From the NCBI RefSeq assembly GCF_001320245.1, contig NZ_BCBA01000035.1:1-64000 (forward strand): DNA of 64,000 bases, read 5' to 3'. The DNA comes from Pseudomonas sp. NBRC 111124. Lineage in GTDB: Bacteria; Pseudomonadota; Gammaproteobacteria; Pseudomonadales; Pseudomonadaceae. Positions 1 through 10,961 of this stretch are shown piece after piece. Every line of letters begins with the position of its first letter. Position 1 is the first letter of the stretch. The notes below the pieces were generated by a model that saw only the letters and a list, made by a program, of their open reading frames with translations, was not told the origin of the DNA and made no database searches. Made by a program: the position numbers and the translations under genes.

Positions 1-98
1 TCGATCATTCGATCGAAGCCCCTCCAGTTATTTCTTAACAACCTAACTCGTTGAATTTCAAGGAGTTTGTCGTTCCGATGTCGCTGGAAGTGGGGCGC

Positions 99-126
99 AT
101 TATAAGGGGATTCGAAATCCCGTCAA
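99..126 (-). promoter_or_regulatory. Strong sigma-70-type promoter reading off the left edge
   Basis: On the minus strand a TTGACG -35 (positions 126-121) and a perfect TATAAT -10 (104-99) are 16 bp apart. Further left on that strand a GGAGGGG ribosome-binding-like run is followed by an ATG at 8-6. The promoter therefore probably serves a gene lying outside the window. That gene cannot be identified from the few bases visible. Confidence 0.65.
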
Positions 127-166
127 CCTTTAATTTCAAGAAACTTTAATATCGCTGAAAAACAAA

Positions 167-192
167 GCGGGGAGGCCTGCCGGCCTCCCCGC
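167..192 (-). terminator. Rho-independent terminator of the mmsA transcript
   Basis: A perfect 11-bp GC stem (GCGGGGAGGCC with its complement) around a 4-nt loop is followed on the minus strand by TTTGTTTTT. It lies just past the mmsA stop, so it ends the aminotransferase-mmsA transcript and insulates the promoter to its left. Confidence 0.85.
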
Positions 193-205
193 CTGATCTC
201 ATTCG

Positions 206-1699
<1,494 letters not shown>

Positions 1700-1772
1700 G
1701 CAAAACTCCAGATAAAGAAGGCTGATGCAGGCACGTGATAGGTTCACGCGCCCTACGTCAAAAGCGGAAAGA

Positions 1773-3119
1773 TCAGTCGATCTGGTTCAGGGCTTCACCG
1801 ACCGCGTCGAACAGGCGGTCCAGTTCCTGCGGCTGGGTATTGAAGGTTGGGCCGAACTGCAGGGTGTCGCCACCGAAGCGCACATAGAAGCCGGCCTGCC
1901 ACAGTTTCATCGCCGCTTCGTAAGGACGTACGATGGCATCACCGTCGCGGGCAGCGATCTGGATCGCGCCGGCCAGGCCATAGTTACGAATGTCGACGAT
2001 ATTCTTGGTGCCCTTGACACCATGCAGCAGCTTCTCGAAGTGCGGCGCCAGTTCGGCAGCCGACTGCACCAGGCTTTCCTTCTGCAACAGGTCGAGCGCG
2101 GCGAGACCGGCGGCGCAGGCTACTGGGTGAGCCGAATAGGTGTAGCCGTGGGGGAATTCCACCGCATACTCCGGGGTCGGCTGGTTCATGAAGGTCTGGT
2201 AGATCTCGCTGGTGGCGATGACCGCCCCCATCGGGATGGCACCGTTGGTGACCTGCTTGGCGATGCACATCAGGTCAGGGGTAACCCCAAAGGCTTCGGA
2301 ACCGGTCATGGCCCCCATACGGCCGAAGCCGGTAATCACTTCGTCGAAGATGAGCAGGATGTTGTGCTGGGTGCAGATTTCACGCAGACGCTTCAAGTAT
2401 CCCTTCGGCGGCGGCAGTACACCGGCGGAGCCGGCCAGCGGCTCGACGATCACCGCGGCAATGTTCGAGGCATCGTGCAACTCGATCAGCTTGAGCATTT
2501 CATCTGCCAGGGCGATACCGCCCTCTTCCGGCATGCCTTTGGAGAAAGCGTTCACCGGCAGCACGGTGTGAGGCAGGTGGTCGACGTCCAACAGCTGGCC
2601 GAACATCTTGCGGTTGCCGTTGACGCCACCCAGGCTGGTACCGGCAATGTTTACCCCGTGGTAACCACGGGCACGGCCGATGATCTTGGTCTTGGTGGCC
2701 TGGCCTTTCAAGCGCCAGTAGGCACGCACCATCTTCAGCGCGGTGTCGCAGCACTCGGAACCGGAGTTGGTATAGAAGACGTGATTCAGATCACCCGGGG
2801 TCAGCTCGGCGATTTTCTCCGCCAGCTGGAACGACAGCGGGTGTCCGAACTGGAACGCCGGGGAGTAATCGAGCGTGCCGAGCTGGCGTGCGACCGCTTC
2901 AGTGATTTCCTTGCGGGTATGCCCGGCGCCACAGGTCCACAGGCCAGAGAGGGCGTCGAAAATCTTGCGTCCCTTGTCATCGACCAGGTAGTTGCCTTGG
3001 GCCGCCACGATCAACCGCGGGTCGCGGTGGAAGTTACGGTTGGCGGTATAGGGCATCCAGTGGGCATCCAGCTTCAGCTGGCTGGCGATACCGGCGGAAG
3101 CGGTTTCGGGCATGTTCAT
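1773..3119 (-). CDS. Omega-amino acid (beta-alanine):pyruvate aminotransferase
   Basis: 448-residue class III PLP aminotransferase. It transfers the amino group of beta-alanine or other terminal amines to pyruvate, giving malonate semialdehyde and alanine. The N-terminus [11 protein letters not shown] and the segment [13 protein letters not shown] are characteristic of the omega-amino acid:pyruvate subgroup, and [13 protein letters not shown] holds the PLP aspartate. The PLP lysine is in [10 protein letters not shown] (about K288). The length equals that of the well-known P. putida enzyme. It is first in an operon with mmsA and divergent from a LysR gene 118 bp away, which is probably its regulator. 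Confidence 0.92.
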   Translation of the reverse strand: MNMPETASAGIASQLKLDAHWMPYTANRNFHRDPRLIVAAQGNYLVDDKGRKIFDALSGLWTCGAGHTRKEITEAVARQLGTLDYSPAFQFGHPLSFQLAEKIAELTPGDLNHVFYTNSGSECCDTALKMVRAYWRLKGQATKTKIIGRARGYHGVNIAGTSLGGVNGNRKMFGQLLDVDHLPHTVLPVNAFSKGMPEEGGIALADEMLKLIELHDASNIAAVIVEPLAGSAGVLPPPKGYLKRLREICTQHNILLIFDEVITGFGRMGAMTGSEAFGVTPDLMCIAKQVTNGAIPMGAVIATSEIYQTFMNQPTPEYAVEFPHGYTYSAHPVACAAGLAALDLLQKESLVQSAAELAPHFEKLLHGVKGTKNIVDIRNYGLAGAIQIAARDGDAIVRPYEAAMKLWQAGFYVRFGGDTLQFGPTFNTQPQELDRLFDAVGEALNQID

Positions 3120-3237
3120 CGGCGGTTCCTCGGAAGACGATTAGGCAACGATGGATGTTGTTGCAGCTAAATTCGCACGGGGATAAAGTCTGAAAAAGCC
3201 TACATTTCTAATCTTCAGGTAGCGCAAGACTAAACTT

Positions 3238-4155
3238 ATGAGCCGACGCCCCGACCCTCTCGCACAAGTCAGCGATTTCGACATCCGCCTGCTGAAAATC
3301 TACCGCAGCGTTGTTGAATGCGGCGGTTTTTCGGCTGCGGAGAATGTGCTGGGCATTGGCCGCTCGGCTATCAGCCAGCAGATGAACGACCTCGAACAAC
3401 GCCTGGGTTTGCGCCTGTGCCAGCGCGGTCGTGCCGGTTTCTCGTTGACCGAAGAAGGCCGCGAGGTCTATCACTCGGCGCTGCAGTTGCTCAGTGCGCT
3501 GGAAACCTTCCGTACCGAGGTCAACGGCCTGCACCAGCACTTGCGCGGCGAGCTCAACATTGGCCTGACCGACAACCTGGTCACCCTGCCGCACATGCGC
3601 ATCACCCACGCCCTGGCCGAGCTCAAGGACCGCGGTCCGGATGTGCGCATCCAGATCCGCATGATCGCCCCCAGCCAGGTCGAGCAAGGGGTACTGGACG
3701 GCAGCCTGCACGTCGGAGTCGTTCCGCAGACCAGCCCGCTATCCGGTCTGGAATACCAACCGCTGTACAGCGAACGCTCTCAGCTCTACTGCGCGGTTGG
3801 CCATCCGTTGTTCTACGCCGACAATCAGCAGATCGACGATGATCGTCTCAACAGCCAGGAAGCGATCGCGCCGACGTTCCGACTGCCCGCCGAAATCCAG
3901 GCGCATTACCAGGCGCTCAATTGCACCGCCAGTGCCTCAGACCGCGAAGGCATGGCATTCCTGATCCTCACCGGGCGCTACATCGGCTACCTGCCCGACC
4001 ATTACGCGACCTTCTGGGTCCAGCAAGGTCGCCTGCGTGCACTCAAGCCGGCGCAACGCTTTTACGACCTTAGCCTGAGCTGGGTTACCCGCAAGGGGCG
4101 GCGACCGAACCTGGTACTGGAAAGCTTCCTGGAAAGCCTGGCTGCGACACGCTGA
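3238..4155 (+). CDS. LysR-family transcriptional regulator of the omega-amino acid operon
   Basis: 305-residue LysR protein. The N-terminal winged helix spans residues 15-75, with the recognition region GGFSAAENVLGIGRSAISQQ. A periplasmic-binding-like effector domain follows from about residue 95. It is transcribed away from the aminotransferase-mmsA pair across a 118-bp gap, the usual layout for a LysR activator and its target. In that gap CTGAA and TTCAG form an interrupted dyad (about 3192-3225) that could be its operator. The effector is not evident; beta-alanine or a semialdehyde would fit the neighbours. Confidence 0.88.
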   Translation: MSRRPDPLAQVSDFDIRLLKIYRSVVECGGFSAAENVLGIGRSAISQQMNDLEQRLGLRLCQRGRAGFSLTEEGREVYHSALQLLSALETFRTEVNGLHQHLRGELNIGLTDNLVTLPHMRITHALAELKDRGPDVRIQIRMIAPSQVEQGVLDGSLHVGVVPQTSPLSGLEYQPLYSERSQLYCAVGHPLFYADNQQIDDDRLNSQEAIAPTFRLPAEIQAHYQALNCTASASDREGMAFLILTGRYIGYLPDHYATFWVQQGRLRALKPAQRFYDLSLSWVTRKGRRPNLVLESFLESLAATR

Positions 4156-4245
4156 TGCCTGCTTCTGACGCTAAGGCTTGTCACGCCAGCACAGGCAGGT
4201 AATCTTGTCCGACATTCGTTGCCACAGACCTGTCCGGAATCGTCC

Positions 4246-4908
4246 ATGACCCTAGAAGTCCCTGCGCATCGCCTCGCCGCCTCGGGCAAGCCCGCCGGCC
4301 GCATCCGCCAGAAGAACGAACAGGCCATCATCCAGGCCGCCGAAGACGAATTCGCCCGCCATGGGTTCAAAGGCACCAGCATGAACACCATCGCGCTGAA
4401 GGCAGGCTTGCCCAAGGCCAACCTGCATTACTACTTTACCAACAAGCTCGGCCTGTACATCGCCGTGCTGAGCAACATCATCGAGCTGTGGGACAGCACC
4501 TTCAATGCCCTGAGCGTCGAGGACGACCCGGCTGAAGCGCTGAGCCAGTACATCCGGACCAAGATGGAGTTCTCCCGGCGCAACCCGCAGGCCTCGCGCA
4601 TCTTCGCGATGGAAGTGATCAGCGGTGGCACCTGCCTGACCGAGTACTTCAGCGCCGACTACCGCGAATGGTTCCGCGGCCGGGCCGCCGTATTCCAGGC
4701 CTGGATGGAAGCCGGCAAGATGGACCAGGTCGACCCGGTGCACCTGATCTTCCTGCTCTGGGGCAGCACCCAGCACTATGCCGACTTCGCCACCCAGATC
4801 TGCCAGGTCACCGGCCGCAGCCGGCTGACCAAGCAAGACATGGAAGATGCCAGCAACAACCTTATCCACATCATTCTCAAGGGGTGCGGCATAAAGCCGA
4901 GTGCCTGA
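4246..4908 (+). CDS. TetR-family regulator, RutR-like
   Basis: 220-residue TetR protein. The N-terminal HTH (residues 20-70) contains AEDEFARHGFKGTSMNTIALKAGLPKANLHYYF in its expected place; the C-terminal ligand domain resembles the RutR/YcdC group (EYFSADYREWFRGR). The start MTLEVPAHRL is preferred over an ATG nine codons upstream because it has a GGAA sequence 6-9 bases before it. RutR itself senses uracil, and a pyrimidine or beta-alanine link would make sense beside the beta-alanine operon, but that is inference. It ends 9 bp before the yigZ-family gene, so the two may be co-transcribed. Confidence 0.85.
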   Translation: MTLEVPAHRLAASGKPAGRIRQKNEQAIIQAAEDEFARHGFKGTSMNTIALKAGLPKANLHYYFTNKLGLYIAVLSNIIELWDSTFNALSVEDDPAEALSQYIRTKMEFSRRNPQASRIFAMEVISGGTCLTEYFSADYREWFRGRAAVFQAWMEAGKMDQVDPVHLIFLLWGSTQHYADFATQICQVTGRSRLTKQDMEDASNNLIHIILKGCGIKPSA

Positions 4909-4917
4909 CGTTCATCT

Positions 4918-5502
4918 ATGCCTTCTACCCTGCTCGACCTCTGCGAATTTCGCGAGGAAATCCGCAAGAGCCGCTTCATCACCCTCGCTGGCCCGATCAA
5001 CAGTGCCGCCGAGGCGATGAGCTTCATCGAACGCCACAGCGACCTGACCGCCACCCACAACTGCTGGGCGTGGAAAATCGGCGGGCAATACCGCAGCAAT
5101 GACGACGGCGAGCCGGGCGGTACCGCCGGACGACCCATCCTGGCGGCCATCGAAGCACAGGACTGCGACCAGGTGGTGGTGCTGGTGATCCGCTGGTACG
5201 GCGGCATACAGCTGGGCACTGGCGGACTTGCGCGTGCCTATGGCGGTGGCGCCAACAAGTGCCTGCAGCAAGCGCCCAAGCGCCTGCTGGTTCAGCGCAG
5301 CGAATACACCTGCAGTTGTACCTTCAGCGAATTGGCCCTGGTGAAGCTGCGCCTGGCCGATGTGGATGGCCTGGTGCTGGACGAGCAATTCACCGCCAAT
5401 GGCGTCGATCTGCAGATTGCCGTGGGTGAAGCTCACTTTTCCACATTGCAACAGCAACTGGCCGACTTGAGCCGCGGCCGGATCATCCTCGAAGCGTGCT
5501 GA
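4918..5502 (+). CDS. YigZ/IMPACT-family protein
   Basis: 194-residue protein of the YigZ (UPF0029/IMPACT) family. The N-terminal IMPACT domain carries the signature HNCWAWKIG, followed by DDGEPGGTAGRPIL and RWYGGIQLGTGGLARAYGG at residues 45-115. A short C-terminal domain of the YigZ type completes it. Eukaryotic IMPACT acts in translational control; the bacterial role is not firmly known, although nucleotide-binding or ribosome-linked functions have been proposed. It begins 9 bp after the TetR stop, so co-transcription is likely. Confidence 0.88.
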   Translation: MPSTLLDLCEFREEIRKSRFITLAGPINSAAEAMSFIERHSDLTATHNCWAWKIGGQYRSNDDGEPGGTAGRPILAAIEAQDCDQVVVLVIRWYGGIQLGTGGLARAYGGGANKCLQQAPKRLLVQRSEYTCSCTFSELALVKLRLADVDGLVLDEQFTANGVDLQIAVGEAHFSTLQQQLADLSRGRIILEAC

Positions 5503-5869
5503 GGTTTGCCCACAACTACTGTGGGCTGGCCTGTGGATAAGCTTGGGGCACTCCGTTACAGCCCAATAAAAGCAAGGCCTTCAGAGCATTGATCATATTT
5601 TGATCACCATTTGATGACAGCCCTAAGCGCTTGACGCTTGGTGACTTATCCCCAGTGTGTCAGACGTATTACACAGCCCCTGACGTTGCGCTTGCTCACA
5701 TTTACTGTGGATCATGCTGTGGATAACCCGTTAACCAACGGGCAAAGTCCCCGCTCGCTCACGCCCACAACCCATTGATCATTTTTTGTGCAGAATTCAG
5801 AAACGGCAGACGCGGGCCGTCTGCATTATGCTCAAAGCCCTTCACTTCAACCGAACAAGGAGCGCTCAC
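5503..5869. other. Non-coding region with DnaA boxes and 11-bp repeats
   Basis: This 367-bp gap holds no plausible gene. It has two perfect DnaA boxes (TGTGGATAA at 5532-5540 and 5718-5726) and two one-mismatch boxes (TTATCCCCA 5646-5654, TGTGGATCA 5706-5714). Three heptamers TTGATCA, TTGATCA and TTGATGA start at 5589, 5600 and 5611, exactly 11 bp apart, with a further TTGATCA at 5775. A 7-bp inverted repeat (GCCCACA/TGTGGGC, 5508-5526) follows the YigZ gene. The layout recalls a DnaA-binding locus; the right end also carries the SDR gene's promoter and its AAGGAG ribosome site (5857-5862). Confidence 0.5.
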
Positions 5870-6556
5870 ATGGCTAGCTCAAGAACCGCCCTCATCATCG
5901 GCGCATCCCGAGGCCTTGGCCTGGGCTTGGTACAACGCCTGCAGGAAGATGGCTGGAACATCACTGCGACCGTGCGCAACCCACAACAGCCGGGCGCCCT
6001 TGCCGGTGTGCCCGGCGTGCGCATCGAACAGCTTGAAATGAACGACACCGCCCAACTCGACGGGCTCAAGCAGCGCTTGCAAGGTGAAGTGTTCGACCTG
6101 GTGTTCGTCAATGCCGGCGTCATGGGCCCCTTGCCACAAGACCTGGAAACCGTAGATACCCAGGCCATTGGCGACCTGTTCATGACCAACGCCGTGGCCC
6201 CGATCCGCGTCGCCCGACGCCTGGCCGGCCAAGTGCGCGAAGGCAGCGGGGTGTTGGCATTCATGAGCTCGATCCTGGGCAGCGTGACCATTCCCGACGG
6301 TGGCGAGATCTGCCTGTACAAGGCCAGCAAGGCCGCGCTCAATTCGATGATCAACAGCTTCGTGGTCGAACTGCAGCGCCCCGACCTGTGCGTGCTGGCC
6401 ATGCACCCGGGCTGGGTAAGGACCGATATGGGTGGCGAAAACGCCGAAATCGACGTGCTCACCAGCACCCGTGGCATGCTCGACCAGATAAATGCACAAA
6501 GTGGCCACGGTGGCCTGCGCTTCATCAACTACAAAGGCGAATCACTCACCTGGTGA
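5870..6556 (+). CDS. SDR-family NAD(P)-dependent oxidoreductase
   Basis: 228-residue short-chain dehydrogenase/reductase of the classical type. The Rossmann motif GASRGLGLG is at residues 10-18, NAG lies in the middle, and the catalytic Ser (SSILGS) and Tyr-x3-Lys (YKASK) follow. The C-terminus contains HPGWVRTDMGG. An AAGGAG ribosome site lies 7 bases before the chosen ATG; upstream in-frame starts lie in the regulatory region. It resembles C-factor/carbonyl-reductase-like SDRs, but the substrate cannot be read from sequence. It is followed by a GC hairpin (6571-6591) and then the deaminase gene. Confidence 0.85.
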   Translation: MASSRTALIIGASRGLGLGLVQRLQEDGWNITATVRNPQQPGALAGVPGVRIEQLEMNDTAQLDGLKQRLQGEVFDLVFVNAGVMGPLPQDLETVDTQAIGDLFMTNAVAPIRVARRLAGQVREGSGVLAFMSSILGSVTIPDGGEICLYKASKAALNSMINSFVVELQRPDLCVLAMHPGWVRTDMGGENAEIDVLTSTRGMLDQINAQSGHGGLRFINYKGESLTW

Positions 6557-7588
<1,032 letters not shown>

Positions 7589-7593
7589 CGCCG

Positions 7594-8301
7594 TCAGCCG
7601 ACCTGCAAGGTGGTCACGCGGGCTATGCGGTTGATCTGCTGCACACCTTCGGCAGAAATCTGCAATACCCGCGTGCCTTCAGGCTCGCGAATCCAGCCGG
7701 ACTGCAGAAACAGTTTAAGCAATGCCTGACCAAGGCTGCCGCCCAGGTGCGGCCCTTGGTCGCTCCACTCAGTGCAATGGCAGATCACGCAGCCGCGCTG
7801 CTGCCGTGTCGCCAGTGCATCTATGTAGACTCCTATGGCAGCCAGCTGGGTGCGCCCCTCCTCGCTGACCATCAGCTGCCGATCACTCCCTTCCAGCCAG
7901 CCCGCCACCACCAGCCGGTGATACAACTCGCCCGCAAGCTCCCCACCCAGGTGATCACCACAGCGACGCGCCCTGCGCATTGACATCGGCAACTGCAGCA
8001 CCTCCGTGCGCGATCTCTTTTCCGACACCAGCTGGACGCTGGCCAGCGCTTCGACAGCAACGCCCACCTGAGGTGTCGCGAGCCTGAAGTAACGCTTGCG
8101 CCCACGTGCCTCGAGCCTGAGCAGGCCGGCCGAAGACAGCAACGAAAGGTGGGCACAGGCCGACGACGCAGTCAGCCCGGCCATCATCGCCAGTTCATCG
8201 GTCGGCCGCGGTGTGCCATCGATTAGCGCCCACAACATCGCGCTACGCTTGGGGTCGGCCATCAGGCCGGCAATCTGACTGATACTGCTGACTGCATTCA
8301 T
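7594..8301 (-). CDS. ArsR-family winged-helix regulator with C-terminal extension
   Basis: 235-residue protein. Residues 1-80 form an ArsR-type winged helix (MADPKRSAMLWALIDG, then LTASSACAHLSLLSSAGLL as recognition region). A further 150 residues include GCVICHCTEWSDQGPHLGG, with cysteines spaced C-x2-C-x-C, characteristic of a conserved proteobacterial subgroup. No classical arsenic or cadmium site (CVC on the recognition helix) is visible, so the metal-responsive label should not be assumed. The frame converges on the deaminase gene; the target is unknown. Confidence 0.8.
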   Translation of the reverse strand: MNAVSSISQIAGLMADPKRSAMLWALIDGTPRPTDELAMMAGLTASSACAHLSLLSSAGLLRLEARGRKRYFRLATPQVGVAVEALASVQLVSEKRSRTEVLQLPMSMRRARRCGDHLGGELAGELYHRLVVAGWLEGSDRQLMVSEEGRTQLAAIGVYIDALATRQQRGCVICHCTEWSDQGPHLGGSLGQALLKLFLQSGWIREPEGTRVLQISAEGVQQINRIARVTTLQVG

Positions 8302-8736
8302 GTCCCTGTATCTCCCCGCATGATCACGTCTGGTTTCCAGAGGCTAGCCCCCATGAAAGCTGCCCAGCCGCCAGTATAAGCCGCACCCGCGCCCCTCCCG
8401 GCAGCCCCGCGCATGCTGCGGCAGGCTCAAACGGCACTGGGTACGGCAACCCTCGAAGGCGCCAACACGGTGTTGAAAATCAACTCAACGTGAAGAAGGA
8501 AGGAAAATACAGGGCATGAGGAAGAGTCACCCCGAGCGAGCAACGACTCGACTGACAGCGCGCTTCCTCAAATAGCTCAAATGAAAGCGAAGCTTCCACA
8601 GCAATTCAGGTATTACCCCGGGAAACGTCAGACAAGCCATTGGGAAAGTACCCTGACCGCCAGTCAGAACACCGGGCACCCAGTGTCCGCAGCGCTACAC
8701 TTGAGCCGCTCCCCCCTCAATCGGAGGTATGCCGCG
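8302..8736. other. 435-bp intergenic region, little recognised
   Basis: This gap separates the ArsR gene and the small gene at 8737. It contains a 15-base interrupted palindrome (CTGAC-N5-GTCAG near 8652-8666) and otherwise nothing I can assign. No terminator with a T run and no convincing ORF start with a ribosome site were seen before 8737. Confidence 0.5.
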
Positions 8737-8934
8737 ATGAAGATTGTCGTCAGTGCGTCGAACCGCAACCCCAACTGCCCTTGGCAGGTGAGGCTCGACC
8801 AGCATGTGGTGAGTTTCCGCAGCGAGGCCGAAGCACGGGCCTTCGTCGCGACCTTGGAAACCCGCCTGCAGGCACCTCACCCACTCATGCTGGACGCCTG
8901 GCCTGCAAACGCTGGGTCAACAGCGCGACACTGA
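8737..8934 (+). CDS. Small conserved-type protein of unknown function
   Basis: 65 residues beginning MKIVVSASNRNPNCPWQVRLDQHVVSFRSE, with a CGGAGG ribosome site 11 bases ahead of the ATG. The composition is ordinary and no signal peptide or membrane segment is visible. An in-frame ATG 52 codons upstream lacks a ribosome site, so the short form is preferred. Its last 50 bases overlap the 3' end of the convergent efflux-pump gene. I do not recognise the family; the ribosome site and coherent protein-like sequence are the only support. Confidence 0.5.
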   Translation: MKIVVSASNRNPNCPWQVRLDQHVVSFRSEAEARAFVATLETRLQAPHPLMLDAWPANAGSTARH

Positions 8935-10066
8935 CCACCAGTGCACCGCACAGGCTGATCACCAAGGTCATGGGCACTGCAGTGCCGTCATGCAGCACAC
9001 CGACCAGCGACGCCGCACCGGCCGCGACGCTGAACTGCACGCAGCCCATCAGCGCAGACGCGCTGCCCGCACGCGCGCCCTGGCCACTCATGGCGCAGGC
9101 CGAGGCGTTGGGGATGATGCAACCCAGGCTGGCAATACAGACGAACAGCGGCACCAGCAATGGCCACAACTGCGCTGGGCGCAGGGCGGCGACCGCCAGT
9201 AGTGCCAGGCCTGCGGCGAGGTACAGCCAGACTGCGCGCACCAGCAAGAATGCCGGGCCGCGCTTGGCCAGCAGGCGCGCATTGACCTGGGCCACGAGAA
9301 TGAAACCCGCCGCGTTGGTACCGAACAGCCAGCCATAGTGTTCTGCGGGCACGCCATAGAGCTTGATGAATACGAAAGGCGAACCGGCGATGTAGGCAAA
9401 CATCCCGGCAATGGCGATACCGCCAGTCAAGGCGTGGCCAATGAACACACGATCGGCCAACAAGCGCAGGTATTGGCGCAATGCACCTGACAGCGGCTGG
9501 CGCGGCATATGCGCCGGCAGGCTCTCTGGCAATCCCAGGCTGACCGCCAGCAGGCTGGCAGCGCTGAACAGGCTCAGCGCCAGGAAGATCGACTGCCAAC
9601 CGGCCACGTTCACCAGGACTCCGCCCAGCATCGGCGCAAGGATCGGTGCCAGGCCCATTACCAGCATCAACTGCGAGAACACCTTGGCCGAAGCCACCGG
9701 GTCGCACTTGTCACTGACAATGGCCCGCGACAGCACCATGCCGGCGCAACCGCCCAATGCCTGGACAAAGCGCGCCACAATCAAGGTGTCGAGGTTAGGT
9801 GCGTAGGCACAACCCAGCGAGGCCAAGGTGAACAGCGCCACGCCGAACAGCAACGGCTTGCGTCGACCAAAACGGTCCGCCACCGGCCCGTAGGCCAGCT
9901 GGCCGATCGACAGGCCGAGGAAATAGGCCGCCAGGGTGGCCTGTATGTGTTTTTCATCGGTGGCGAACGCCTGCGCCATGGCCGGGAAGGCGGGCAGGTA
10001 AAAATCGATCGCCAAGGGCCCGAACGCACTCAATGCGCCCAGAATCAGCACCATTCGCAGGTTCAT
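8885..10066 (-). CDS. Bcr/CflA-family multidrug efflux MFS transporter
   Basis: 393-residue major facilitator with about 12 hydrophobic segments. The N-terminus MVLILGALSAFGPLAIDFYLPAFPAM is the hallmark of the Bcr/CflA drug-resistance subgroup (DHA1 family), and GPVADRFGRRKPLL is the conserved loop 2-3 motif. It would export drugs or small metabolites across the inner membrane in exchange for protons. It lies 106 bp downstream of copZ on the same strand, but nothing in the sequence ties it to copper. Confidence 0.9.
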   Translation of the reverse strand: MNLRMVLILGALSAFGPLAIDFYLPAFPAMAQAFATDEKHIQATLAAYFLGLSIGQLAYGPVADRFGRRKPLLFGVALFTLASLGCAYAPNLDTLIVARFVQALGGCAGMVLSRAIVSDKCDPVASAKVFSQLMLVMGLAPILAPMLGGVLVNVAGWQSIFLALSLFSAASLLAVSLGLPESLPAHMPRQPLSGALRQYLRLLADRVFIGHALTGGIAIAGMFAYIAGSPFVFIKLYGVPAEHYGWLFGTNAAGFILVAQVNARLLAKRGPAFLLVRAVWLYLAAGLALLAVAALRPAQLWPLLVPLFVCIASLGCIIPNASACAMSGQGARAGSASALMGCVQFSVAAGAASLVGVLHDGTAVPMTLVISLCGALVVSVALLTQRLQARRPA

Positions 10067-10172
10067 CAGGAATCCATAGCAGGCTAAGCAAGCCGCTAAG
10101 TCTACCTGCAGTGGCCACCCTCAGCATGAAAACATTTGAAACAAAAACTGGGCCGCAGTGCGACCCATCGGT

Positions 10173-10370
10173 TCAGGCCACCTCGGCCTGGTAACCTTCT
10201 TCACGAATGGCGGCCACCACCTGCTCGGCAGCCAGCGCGCTTTGCACATGCACTTTCTTGCCCGCCAGATCGACTTCCACCACGGCTTGAGCATCCTGCT
10301 CCTGTACCGCGCGAGTCACTGCTTTGACACAGTGGCCACAGGTCATGCCTTGAACGTTGAACACTTGCAT
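10173..10370 (-). CDS. copZ: Copper chaperone CopZ (heavy-metal-associated domain protein)
   Basis: 65-residue single HMA domain: MQVFNVQGMTCGHC, with the Cu(I)-binding C-x2-C, then a ferredoxin-like fold to the end. Such proteins carry Cu(I) in the cytosol and hand it to the copper ATPase or to CueR. The gene is transcribed away from copA, from its own CueR-type promoter centred near 10415. Confidence 0.92.
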   Translation of the reverse strand: MQVFNVQGMTCGHCVKAVTRAVQEQDAQAVVEVDLAGKKVHVQSALAAEQVVAAIREEGYQAEVA

Positions 10371-10399
10371 GGGTACTGCCTCCTTCAGGGGTTTTGCGC

Positions 10400-10430
10400 A
10401 GTTTCAAGCTTGCCATCGGGGCAAGGTCAA
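10400..10430 (-). promoter_or_regulatory. CueR-type promoter of copZ
   Basis: On the minus strand TTGACC (10430-10425) and GAAACT (10405-10400) are separated by 19 bp, the overlong spacer of MerR-class promoters. The spacer carries the dyad CTTGCC-N4-GGCAAG. This matches the known CueR operator style (ACCTTgCC...GGcAAGG). Confidence 0.85.
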
Positions 10431-10517
10431 GTTCTGCGCGCAACGGCCGGGCTGGAAATCCGCGCAGTCCTCAGCCAAGCTGCGCCTTTGACGATTTGTG
10501 CAAGCAGGAGATTCATC

Positions 10518-10904
10518 ATGTTCAGGACAGCAGTGGGCGTTGTCGGGCTGTTGGCCGCACTGGCCGCCGTGCCGCCGGCCAGCGCCGAGGGCAACTCGGA
10601 CTACAGCGTACTGATCATTTCCCGGGAACGCCTGGAAGTGGCCACCAGCTGCGAAATCGGCGTGTACCTCAACGATCAGCTCTCCGGCCGCGTGTTCCAG
10701 GAACAGTCCACGTCCTTCAACCTGCCGCCCGGCCCGGTCGACGTGCGCCTGCGCCTGCTGCCCGGACAGATGCCTGGCTGTGCCCCCGGCATCGAGGACC
10801 AACGCAGCACGCGACTCAACCTGCAAGCGGGCCAGATCAGCAAGTACCGCATCGCCATGGGCCACAATGGCCTTGAGCTGAAGCGAGCCAACCTGGGCTA
10901 TTGA
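10518..10904 (+). CDS. Small secreted protein upstream of copA
   Basis: 128-residue protein with an N-terminal signal peptide (MFRTAVGVVGLLAALAAVPPASAEG, cleavage likely after ASA). The mature part is predicted to be beta-rich and contains two cysteines about 45 residues apart (TSCEIG, PGCAPG) that could form a disulfide in the periplasm. The ribosome site AGGAG is 7 bases before the ATG. No metal motif is obvious. Its stop codon lies inside the copA CueR promoter, so it is packed into the copper locus, but a role in copper handling is only suggested by position. Confidence 0.75.
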   Translation: MFRTAVGVVGLLAALAAVPPASAEGNSDYSVLIISRERLEVATSCEIGVYLNDQLSGRVFQEQSTSFNLPPGPVDVRLRLLPGQMPGCAPGIEDQRSTRLNLQAGQISKYRIAMGHNGLELKRANLGY

Positions 10905-10931
10905 CCTTCCCTGCGTGGCAAGGTTGATGCT
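10901..10931 (+). promoter_or_regulatory. CueR-type promoter of copA
   Basis: TTGACC (10901-10906) and GATGCT (10926-10931) are 19 bp apart, with the dyad ACCTT...AAGGT at 10904-10924 filling the spacer. The -35 overlaps the TGA stop of the preceding gene (10902-10904). Spacing and dyad are those of CueR-activated promoters. Confidence 0.85.
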
Positions 10932-10961
10932 GATGCTGAAGCCCTGCCAAGGAGGAGAGCC

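Noticed and set aside
1725..3170. 481-codon plus-strand frame
   Set aside because: Antisense to the omega-aminotransferase; no start signal and atypical composition.
5589..5617. TTGATCA repeats as an ANR/FNR box
   Set aside because: An ANR box needs TTGAT-N4-ATCAA; the heptamers are direct repeats at 11-bp spacing and do not give that pattern.
8581..8736. Upstream extension of the small gene at 8737
   Set aside because: The ATG at 8581 lacks a ribosome site, while 8737 has CGGAGG at a workable distance.
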